64,000 nucleotides of DNA from Diphasiastrum complanatum (lineage: Eukaryota; Streptophyta; Lycopodiopsida; Lycopodiales; Lycopodiaceae), in contig CM055098.1 of NCBI GenBank assembly GCA_029204225.1, positions 8,230,246-8,294,245 of the forward strand, read 5' to 3'. The notes under the pieces were generated by a model. The model was not told the origin of the DNA. It made no database searches and saw only the letters and a program-made list of their open reading frames with translations. Position numbers and translations under genes: made by a program. Every line of letters starts with the position of its first letter. Position 1 is the first letter of the stretch. This document shows, piece after piece, positions 34,601 to 46,600 of the stretch.

Positions 34601-37600
34601 TGAAAGTTCTAATTAAGAATTCACAAAATCATTTTAAATATGTTCTAATTGTTGTCATATCCATAGAACCCACGGTTCCCAGAACCGTGGGTCCTGGGAG
34701 CTGTGGAAGGAACCGTACCACGGTTCCTTGAACCGTGGTACGGTTCCTCTATTTAATTGATTAATTACCAAATTCACAGATTTCACAGATGATTTCACAG
34801 ATGATACAGATTTGACAGATTTCACATGATGTAGAGATGATTTGACAGATGATACAGATGATTTGACAGATGTGAAATCATCACTGATTTGACAAATTTC
34901 ACAGATTTCACATGATGTACAGATGATTCGATAGATGATACAGATGATTTCACAGATGATACAGATGATTTGAGTCATTTGACAGATGATACAGATGATT
35001 TCACAGATGATATAGATGATTGACAGATTTCACAGAATTCACAGATTTTTTTGGCCCTTTTTTTGCATATTTTTGGGTTATTTTTGGGGGGGAAACTAAA
35101 AAAAAAAATTAATTAATTAATCAGTACGGTTCACCACGGTTCTGGGCAAAAAATTTTAAGAACCGTACGGTTCACTGTATGGTTCTCAGAACCGTGGTGA
35201 ACCGATAACGGATCATTAATTCTATGGTCATATCTCTACTCAAGCACACACTTTGAATCTCAGTTCAATCCTTGAGGTAAGAAAAGGTAATGCTAACTAA
35301 TCATTATGGCACGCTTCCAAGAAAATTAGGATTTGAAAATAGCTCATTACCTTGCCACAACTTTCTTGTTTTAATGTCTTATTTAATGTTTTGTCATCTT
35401 GGCCTGGTAAGGAGCTCGCAGATCTAATGGAATTTGGGTCATTATAAGTTGATTCGTGGACCCTCCAGTAAGTATAAATAGATCCGTTTTCTCATTAATT
35501 CATAGACAATTGATTCAAAGTAAAATATTAGCATAATCGTAGAAGATCGCTACTCTCTGCCAGTTTTCCAGGTTTGAATCGATGTTCAGCTATCTGCTAT
35601 CAGTTTAGCTCTAAGTTAAGGGCGAACGTTAAGTTTTAGCCGTTTTCCAGAAATGTGAAAAAATAGCCAAAAAAGTCAAAAAACCCTTATAAAAAATTCA
35701 TAGAAAAAGCAAATCGCTTTTAATTGGTCAACCAACTTTCGCCCACCTCCAGTATAACAAATTTGGTATTCACAGAGGTTGGCGAGGTTTCTTGCTTGGT
35801 TCTGGAAGCAATGTGAAGGTTTTTTTAGTGATAAAAATTGCCAAATTCATCAATAACTTTTAATTTCAATAAAATTTTGAAAGTGACCTTCGCCTGACCT
35901 ACTGTAGCTTTTTCTAACTCAGATAAGCTCTCAAGAATTTTGGCAAAGGTCAGTTCCCAAAATATAGTTCCAATGAAGGTTATTATTGATTATAATTTGT
36001 GACGGAAACACACCTATTTCAACAAAAACATCAATATCTCTTTGTCAACCTTTGCATAGTTTTTTAGCATCAGTGAAATAGGCGAAGGTTAGATCCCAAA
36101 GACAATGAAGGTTAGTTCTGGTGAAAAACCAATTTTAACCCTCGCCAAGTTGAAAATTTGTTTCGATATTGCATATGACCCTTCGCCGAGCCTACCATAG
36201 TTGTATTATAGTGTTTTCCTGAAGGTTAGTTCTGCTGAAAAACCAATTTTAACCCTCACCAAGTTGGAAATTTGTTTCGATATTGCATATGAACCTTCGC
36301 CGAGCCTACCATAGTCGTATTACAGTGTTTTCCATCTCCAATTAAGTGGGTGAAGATTAGTTCGATCAAAATCATCAGATTGAGGGGTTTCAATGATTTT
36401 TTCTGCCAAAATCTCAGAAAAGAACTTCACCAGATTACTGTTTATTGAACCTGGGTAACCTTTGCCAGATCCATTAGTAAGTCTAGAATAGTCTGAATTA
36501 TCTATTGAAAGAGCAGTGAAGGTTACTAAGCTTTAGAGGGGTCATTATCGTCAAATTTCCGCCATCTATAGAGTGTAGACCTAGATGATCCAAGTTGACA
36601 TAACTTGTCATGGATGAAACTCAGACCAAGTAAACTTACTGTAGGACTCCATGAACCCTCAAGATCTATTGCCAGTGAGACATCTAGAAGTCGGTACCTA
36701 CCTATTATGAAGAATTCCCAACATCTGAAGATTTTCAATCCATTCCTATTGCTGAGTAAGATCAAGATGGACAGAAGAGATGGTTAGAGATTACATCGAA
36801 CGAATCAAGCATCTTTGATCAGAATGTAATCCAGAAATGACACTTGATCATGCCATGCTTATGTGGTTTTTAGCCTGATTGTAGAAAACCATCAGGCGTG
36901 AACTCAAGCGAAGGGAGCAGCACACTACGTTGCAGGAAACAATGGATGATGCAATGCCGGAGGAAGATGAGTCGGATGATGAACCCAATATTCGAATGTT
37001 GCCTTATACAGCAGGGCAAACTGCCATCAACTTCTACCACCATTGCATCTACCAACATCAATGCAATTGCGGATTTGATGATGGATGAGTTCGGAAAGCT
37101 GAGCCAGAAACAACAATTGCAGATGGAACAAATGCAAGCTCAGTTTGATACAAAACTCAAGTCACTAGATGATCATGTTGCTAAGGTGAGTAAGGTTCCT
37201 GACAAGTTGATGCGACAACAATATCCTAAAGGGAGAACGTATGGTATGCACTCTGTGCTGGGAACCATACAATGAACGAGTGTCCAACGATGAAGGAAAG
37301 AGTGATCAATAAGTATTGTCATCTTTGTAATTCCACTGGTCATGAAATAACCTTTTGTCCATTCAATTCAAGGATCCTTCAATAATGTTGTCACAAGTGT
37401 GGATATCATCAAGGAACATGATGGGATGGTAAAGTGGGATCAATTGGATATCCACAGCCATTGGCGCTACTAGCACCTCTAGGTCAACAAGCACCTCAAG
37501 TTAATATGACTGAGTGGGAAGCATCCTCAAGTTAGGATCAATGGATGATACCACTTGATCAATATCAAGATCCTAGTATTAATGAGCAATATTCTATCTA

Positions 37601-40600
37601 TGATATCGCACAACAACAACAATCGAGACAATGGACAAGAACTCCATAAGGATGTTTTGGTTGTGGAGAAAACCATTAAATGGTAGAATGGCCAAAAAAA
37701 TGCAAATCTACACCATTTTGTTAGGAATGCGGATATGGTCATTGCTATAAAGAATCCCCGGCCATACCAAAGATGGCAACTACAATTGCGCTAGTTAACA
37801 TGACTTTTATCAATCCAAGGCACTAGAACAAGCTCATGTACAACTCCATGAAAGGCAAACCAACCAACTGCACTAGTGATGTTTGTCAAGAGCTCAGAAG
37901 CAGAAGGAAGTTGCTCCTGATCCACCACATACAGAATCAGTACCAGTGAACGATCAATGAAACCTACAAACAATAAAGTTGGCAGTCAAATATTAGACCA
38001 AAGGTGTAGTAGAAGATGTACTGGTAAAAGTGGCAGGTGTCCATTTGTCAGGTGTCCATTGTGGTAATGGATTCATGTGATGCACCGTCAATTTATCGGA
38101 TTTTGTAGTGACATCCTTGGTTACGAGTTGCTCAAGTGATTCATAACTGGGGAACGGGCAAGATCATCTTTGAAAATCGGGAGCAAGCAGTCAAAGTTGA
38201 TCCCAATTACATGGACAATCAAACTACTTCCACAGAAAGCTGATGATGATTCCTCAACAACAGAGCACACAATACATCGTGAAGATAAAGCGTTGGGAAT
38301 TCATTACGATTCACAAACTGACAGTGTAAATTGGAATCAAGCATTGGGAACGCGATCAATTGCACAACAAGATATATGTGTCGTCATGATGATATATCGG
38401 AAGTGAGTATCACATCAACTAATGATTGAACTCTTGATACGCCGATTTCTTATGTGGTGAACATGATGAATGTAGCTTGGATTTCTACCGATTCAATTTG
38501 GGATCCAATAGAAGATGAGCTTATAGTGGTTATCCATGCTTTATCTTACAACAAGGAAGTTGAGCTAACGGATGAACAGATTTTGCGACATATGGATCCA
38601 ACTAGATTTGGGATGTGTCGCGAGTAATGCCTTTTTTATTATGTAATGCGCCAATTACTTTTCAGCGCATCATGCAATTTGCTTTCAAAAAAATTCTTGG
38701 AAAATTATTTGGATGATCTTTGTGTTCATGGGATGGATGAAGATTACTTAAGCCAGTTTGGAAAAGTGTTTGCTCTGTGTCAAAAATTTCAAATTTCTTA
38801 GAATTTAGAGAAGTGTCAATTATGCGTAACACATGGCATCGTGCTGGGGCATGTGATTTCATGACATGACATTGCTACTGATCTTTCCAAAATCAAAGTC
38901 AATATGGATCTTCCACCACCACGCATAATACGAGAAGTTTATATTTTCATGGGTCATGCAAGTTATTACCGAATTCTTATCCTATTCTTCACAGATTTGA
39001 CACGTCCAATCTATAAGCTCACCATTATTCCGATTTGACACAAGAAGCATTGGAGGCATTCTAGAAATTGATAACTGTGTTGATATCTGCACCAATTTTG
39101 CGAGCTGCAAATTGGACAATCGAACTCCATGTTCGTATTGATGTATCGAAATATGCCATTGGATCAGTGTTAACACACCCAGGAGAGTACAAGAAAGATT
39201 TTCCAATCAAGTTCGCTAGCCAACAATTGAATGATGCTAAAATCAATTATTCCACGACGGAGAGGGAAGCATTAGCAATGGTATTTTCTATTAAGAAGTA
39301 TCGTCATTATTTGATGGCTACGCATTTTGCATTCTATACAAATCATCAGCTATTGTTGTATCTTGTGAACAAAACCTACGATATAGGTAGAATTGCGCGA
39401 TGGTTAGTATTGTTATTGGAATTGATTTCCGTGTGGTAGTGCAAAAGGGTAAACAACATTATATAGTGGATCATGTTTCAAGGATTCAATCAGCACTTGT
39501 GAGTACTGAAGTAGATGATAAACTTGTAGATGTAGCATTGTCTCATGTGGACGTGGTACTTGAATGGGCAGCTGACATTGTTGAATATCTTATGCATGGG
39601 CAAGTGAGTCATTGACAAAGGTTCAATAATGCAGGTTGATTTTGAAGGCACAGCCATATCAATTGATAGCAGGGCAATAGTATCAAATAGGAGTTGATGA
39701 CAGTTTACAAAGATGCATTTTGCCACATGAGTACCAGATATTATCTTGATATCTCATGATGGATGGGTGAAGGTCAGTTTGCAGCTGATATCACAGTTCG
39801 TAAAATTTACAATCAGAATGTTGGTGGCCAACCATTCATAAGGATACAGAGAAGTATATTTAATTTTGGGATTTTTTTCAACGTGCACGACAGCCTAGTA
39901 AAGCACATTATGAGCCGTTGCATCTAGTTTTAGCACAAGCACCATTTGAAAAGTGGGGATTGGATTATGTTGGACCAATACATCCAGCTGCAAGGGGCAC
40001 TCAAGCACATTATATTATCGTGGTTTCAAACTATATGACCAGATGGGTTGAAGCAAGAGCTGTGTGGGTCGCAGATGCAAGGTCTACTGCAAAGTTTTTG
40101 TACGAAAACATTATAGTCATATTTGGATGTCCATCGAAATTGTGAGTGATAGAGGCACTCATTTTGTCAATGAAACAATCAAAGCTCTTTTGGAAGAATT
40201 TTTTGTGATACATCGGTTTACTACACCTTACTACCCAAGGGGAAATGGACAAGCTGAATCTTCTAATAAGATTCTATGCAGTATTCTTACTAAAATTGTC
40301 GAGGCTAGCAAATTGGATTGGGAACATATTTTTATGCTACATTATTGGCATTCCGAACTGGTTATAACGCTAGTATAAATCAAATGCCTTTTCATCTAGT
40401 TTATGGCCAAGATGCCATTATGCCAATTGATTTCCTTGTACCATCCTTACAAATAGCGGCAACTGAACGTTTGGATGAGGCAAAATCTTTTACAATTGCG
40501 TCATGAAGCATTACATAAGCTATGTGAGACCAAATTGATGGCAGTTAATGCGTTAGCAGCTGAAAAAGCTCGACGGAAAGCTTGGCATGATCAAAGATTG

Positions 40601-43600
40601 CATAAGAAGGATTTAAAAGAGTGTGATTTGGCATTGATGTACAAAACCAAACTTATGATTAAAGTTCATAGGTGAAGGACCTTATCACATGAAAGAAATC
40701 TTATCTTATGTAGTGGTATTGGAACATTTGATACTCCAATCAATGGCAGCCAATTACGCAAGTTTTGGTAGCCAAAACTTATTACTTAGTTCCTACCTGG
40801 CAGTTTATATTTTATTTTCCTTTTTGTTTTTCATTAATGATTTTCTATTTATTTAGAAAAAGACATAAAAGAAAATGTTGGAAAAAAATAAAGTGGTCAA
40901 AATCACTAGAAGGGATACAAATAGTCAAGCCAATCTTCGCCAAGATCACAATTACTCCCAAACGGTGTTCTCTAGCTACCTTGAAGTGGGCCAAGGTTAT
41001 TTTGCATCAGAAGAACTCAAAATGGTGTTAGATGAAGGTTTAGCTCTATGAAACTTTGGGAACCTTCGCCGGGGCATCCAGAAGTCATTATGAACCTTCG
41101 CTGACTTGATATATGGATTCAGAACATCAAAATTGTCTCTTTCTGAAATTTTTTTTAACCAGCTTTCTATATACACTCTTGCACTCAACCTTCACTTGCA
41201 ATCATGTCTAAACAAGCTATTTCTGCTCATCTGGTTCTGAAGCCTCAGTTTCACCACGATCGATGGTTTAGAGGTCTGTACCTCCTGAACATGATCTCGT
41301 TGTGTCCCTAGCGTTGAGAGAGTGGCGGAATGGCTCCAACTTGTTGAGCCTTTGCTCAAGGCAATGGGCCTTGATGCCATTTTCTTTACCGATGAAATTG
41401 GCACGGATTTAGTTTATATGGCTTACGGTACTTGGAATGAAGCCAAGTTGAAATTTTACATCCAGTTCCAGCAGGAAGCTACACACAAGGTGCGTGTCTC
41501 TGAATTCGTCCTTGCCACCATAGTGTAGTCACAAGGAAACGTCAACCCCCATTCTATAAGTTAGCCATTACTACCATAGCACCCTATGTGGACACTACAG
41601 TTGAGGCTATCATAGATCCAATGGTGCAAGCTACAACGAACCTCATCAACCACTTTCTTGTAGTAGGGACACTTTGGAAGGAGCCCATTGCATCCCACGT
41701 GTTGCATCGAATTGTTGAATCACACGCAGAATTTGAAGTTGCAGTGGAGCCATACAATTGGCAACACTCTACAATTGTATCGGAGGTCAGGAAGGCTATT
41801 AAGCCTAATGCAAAGAGAAAGTTCGTGGCAAGGCCAATCTTATCAGCCTTGGCAGTCACATTGCTGGAGAACAAGGTCAAGGGCTTCCATAAGGGGTACT
41901 TGTTGACACCATCTGCACAAGATTACGCTCCAATGCCAAGATGGAAAAAGAGCGAAATGTGGCACTCCCTTGAAAGAAATAACAATGCACACTCGCAATT
42001 GACCAATAATTCTTCAAAATTTTGATTAGACCATCGCCGTGGAATTCAACCGTGCGCTACACAGTTATGTCAGGCAGTATGTGACATCACCAGATCCTAC
42101 CGTGAGGCAATCGACAATGTATGCTCAAGACTTAGCATTTTTGACAGCTATAAAGACAAAGTGGGGCGATATCTTGCCAGATTTGGCATTTGACCTAAAT
42201 CTGCCGCTAGCATCTTGGAGTGTTACAGATCAATTACCATTGGCAAGATTATACTACCAAGCAATGATCGGAGCAGGGATGAGGGTCCGGGCCGGATTGC
42301 CCGCGTTCGCGTCCTCGTCCGCGTCCGGACCAGGACGCGTCCGACCCATGGAAGCGGGGTCGGACGCGTCCATTTTTTTTTTTTAAATTTAAAACAAAAA
42401 AAAAAAAACAGATGCGTCCGGGGTCCGGACGCCATTTTTTTTTTTAATATTTAAAAAAAAAAAAAACCGGATGCGTCCGGACGCGGACGCACGCACGCGT
42501 CCGCGTCCGCCATCTGCTTCCTTAGGATCAGAGGATTGTGGGAGACCAAGTTTGTTACTTGGACAATGACAAGGTGGATCGAGGGGGCGCGTTCATGTTC
42601 CTTCCGCACGCACAAGACCAGAACCTTGAATGACTCACATTCATGGAAAAGATCACCTCACATCTGATCGTGAAGTGAAAAGCCTGGACCAATAAAAAGA
42701 TGTCCACAGGTGCTGTGGGACCGTCACCAATTTTGGTGGGGCTTGGCGGCATCATACCATGTACAAATACGATAGGCCTAGAGTAGTGAATAAGTGTGAG
42801 GGAATTGGCGCCCTGCATGTGTAAGTCCACCCAGTGATCACATTGTTATTTCATTAATAGACAACAATAAAAGTGACTTTTAGGCCATTTGCAAGAATTA
42901 AATAGTTTAGAGGCCTAAAAGTCAAGTTAGTTAATAAAGGGTGTTTCCCACCATTTTTCAAATTCAAATAATAAGGGAGGAAGAATAGCCATTGAGGCCA
43001 AGGGCCCAAAATCCACTATAAATAGTGGGCACATTGTTCTTCATTTTTCAGGTTCAATCAAAGTGGAACCTCTACCAATTTGGCAATTGGATGCCCTTAC
43101 TTCTCTTCTTCTTCCATCACTCTCATGTTTTTTGTTATATTTCCATTACTTGGATTTGCTATTTGTTGGATTTGAATGTTATTACTATCTTTGTGAGAGA
43201 AAAGAGACAGAGAGAGAAAAGTAAGCTTGATCATGGAGAATTAGGGTTAATGGATGTTAGGAGCTCGCATTATACTTTGCTCTCATGGGGTCGAACTACT
43301 GTGTGACATGAAAGAAGAATCCTCTTCACATCTTGTTTCCTTTGCATGTGCTTGGAAATAGGGTTTGAAGGTGGGTAAGGAAAAGTCCCTACATTCTATG
43401 TCACCATTTTCAGTTTTCTAGCAAGCTTGTGGCATTTTTGCCATAAGTGGGAAATTGTACTAGAAGCTAATTGTTCGTTATGATAATATGCATGAAATCC
43501 CATTTGAGCTTTGGACTTCGGATTTCCTGTGCAGGTGTGCTTTTGTCAATTAAGTTAGTTTCCTACGTCCTTCTCAACAAGCTTGGTGAGAGCACCTTGC

Positions 43601-46600
43601 AAAGTTAGTCTGTTATAGACAAACCTGTCAAACTCTAGATCCAAGGAGATGTGACCAACAATATAGAGAAGCTAATATTTGAATCTAATCTGTCTTAAGT
43701 TGCTACAAATATACTTATAGTGGAAAATGATAAAAAGGGGTAAGATTGTCCCAAAATATTTAAAAAGTAGCTTTAATGTGTCCAGAATATGGTTGTATTA
43801 TTTATGAAGATAGTGTGAAGCAATCAAGAAGTAGATATTTTGAAAATTATCTCGATTCTGCCCATTATGGAACAATGAAATAATATGAAGACAGTATCCA
43901 AACTACGGCAACAGAATCACATAAGTTGTTCCATTATTAAAAGAATGTGCCAGACAAGGAATAGAAGCCAAATATGTAGAAAGTGGTGGTAAATTTTTTC
44001 TAAAATTGGATGCAAAGTTGAGCGGTTGTAGATGATAATGATATTGAGGTGAAAAATGAGTAAAACATTGCGTTTTAAAGGGTTTAATTTTTGCCCACTA
44101 TGATTGGAACGATTAATAATGAGATGCAGTGATAGTTTGAGACCTTGTGGATGGACTCTGCAAAGTTAGGATCACATTTCCCTTTGTTGTGTTGGGATGA
44201 TTTTAAAAGTTGACCTTGATATAGATCAAAACTGTGCATCCACCTACAGTGATGGGTGTTCAAGCTTTAAGAGGTGTGCTGCACACTAGAAGAATAAATT
44301 GTGATGTATTTAGCCCAAGGCCTCCTCTTTGTTGCTCTTGGAGCCAGAATTGATCCGCTCGAAATATTAAGACTGAAATGAGTGCATATTGGATTTCAGT
44401 GTCAAGAATCAGAACCATATTCATAAGCATACTTTTCTTCTCAAACTCAATACTACATCGAGAAATATAGGCTGGAGTGGCTTAGGAGCCTTCAAAGAGT
44501 AGACTTTATTGAAATATGCATTTCATTTGGAGGCTAATAATTTGCTCTTAGAAATGAACGAAGAAATTTCTTCAAGCAACTATACAGTAGGATAAGCCAA
44601 TACAGACACCTGAGTAAAAATCAGAGTAAGGGCTAGCATACCTAATGATTTATGCCAAGAAACATACGAACAGATAACAAGGGGGGTTGAGGGTGCGCTT
44701 CATTACTCTGATCTTCCCCCTCTGGTGTACCTTCATGGTATGGACACATCTGCACTTTAAAATCAGGTGTGTCTTTCAAGTCCAGTTGTACCCAACTCAT
44801 GACTGCACACATCACAGAGAAGCAATTCAGGGTTAGTGCTCCTTTCTTCCACAAGTTAAGCCAAACTACCTCTTTCTTAAAAAGCAAGGATGAATCAGGT
44901 TAACCACGCTAATCTCCATTCATCATAGGTCCTTATGATGCAACCTTTCAAGTCTGGCTATAGCATAATACCAAAATTAGCCTTAAGTGACTAATTTGAT
45001 AATTTAAATACACACGTGGTAAAGTAATCACCAAACTATGAATTTATAAATTAAGAAGCAATTCAGGATTAGCCGATTATTTCTTCAACAGAAACCAAAT
45101 TGTTCAACCTTTCAAGTCTGGCTATAGCATAATACCAAAATTAGCCGTAAGTGACTAATTTGATAATATAAATACACGCATGTGGTAAAGTAATCACCAA
45201 ACTATGAAATTATAAATTAAGAAGCAATTCAAGATGAGCCGATTATTTCTTCAATAGAAACCAAGTTGATGAACAATTTCACCATTAGAGCATTAATCGG
45301 CTCCATGCACACCAAATTTTATCTGACTAATTTGCTTGAGTAGGGCTGTGATCTTCTAACTAAATGGCAAACTGGGACCTTATTGTGAAACATATTGTCA
45401 AGGGGGGCCTATGGTAATTAACTAGGTTCAACTCTTATTTCTTGATATGGGATTTCTCAATTGACAAACCTTTTCTTTCAATCTAGCTTTCATGTCTGCA
45501 TAAATGTCATGGTACTTTCTGGTGGAGTGCACATTAATTGCTTTACTCTGATGAAGAGCTGATTTTATATTCTGCATGGTTATATTCAAACTCGCTTCTA
45601 ACGATTTAGGGTCCAGGTTGTGATAAAAATCTGATGTATACTGCAGTAGGATCATGTTCTCATTTTGGGCTTGTGGATTACTATGCAGTAAGTTGAAGTT
45701 AGGTTCAACATAACTATTTTTGTTGTTTGTTTACACCATAGGTCCCGCGGTACTGAGTACCGCGGATCCCGGTACCGCGGGACCGTACTGTTACCGCGGT
45801 ACCATGTTGGTACCGCAGTACCATAATATATTATACTATTTATTATTTAATATTTTTTTTAATTTTTTTTAACCTAAGCTACCTGCCCCCCTCGCATTTC
45901 ATCAAAAAAATTTTTGCGCCCTCCTCCGCCCTGCCATCGCTACTGTTCCCACCTGCTTGCCTTCGATTTCTTGCGTCGCCCTTCGCCCACGCATTGCCCT
46001 GCCTTGCATCTGACTTGCTTCGCCCTGCTTTCGCCCATTTTCAGCATCTCTCACACAGTGTACCCTGCTGTTTTTTTTCCAGCGTTTTGTCCCTAGTTTT
46101 CTCCATCGCAATGGTGCAATCCGACCTTTCCGGTCTGTGGGACGAGGTAGACATTGTCAGGTGGGTTGCCGACAAGGCCAACAAGACCGGTCAGAAGATC
46201 GTGCGCTGCCGATACTGTCTCGTCGAGTTTGCTGCATCCCTCACTCGCCTTAAAGGCCATCTGCTCGGTGCACGCACCAAAAATGGTGCCACCTTGAATG
46301 CTGCCCCTTGTGGCAGCATGACCGTCCCCGACAGGCAGCGACTACTGGACACCTACGGGCCGCGGCTCGTGGCAGGGGAGAACACCATTTCGGAGGGCAT
46401 TCTCCGATTTTGCACCGCTCCTTATGTGGCTGACCCAGAGTTGTTGCCTGCTTGGCTGGCACGCACGAGGAGAGGGAGTGCATCCTCCTCCGGTCCCTTT
46501 GCCCCTCATCCCCCTCAGACAGTTATGCCTCACGCCCCCATCTGCTCAGATTCCGGTGGATCCCGTCCCATCGCGTCCGCCAGTTGCCACTGCGGTTCCA

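Noticed and set aside
34655-34978. 107-codon minus-strand ORF rich in Ile, Cys and Ser-Val in the 565-bp element
   Set aside because: It simply translates the ACAGATGAT tandem array.
42039-42454. ORFs running into the GC-rich block at 42274-42525
   Set aside because: Beyond 42273 they translate a foldback insertion, not protein-coding sequence.
45994-46110. Upstream extension of the hAT transposase frame before MVQSDL
   Set aside because: The Met at 46111 is directly followed by the expected N-terminus and BED finger; upstream codons are low-complexity and probably 5' UTR.
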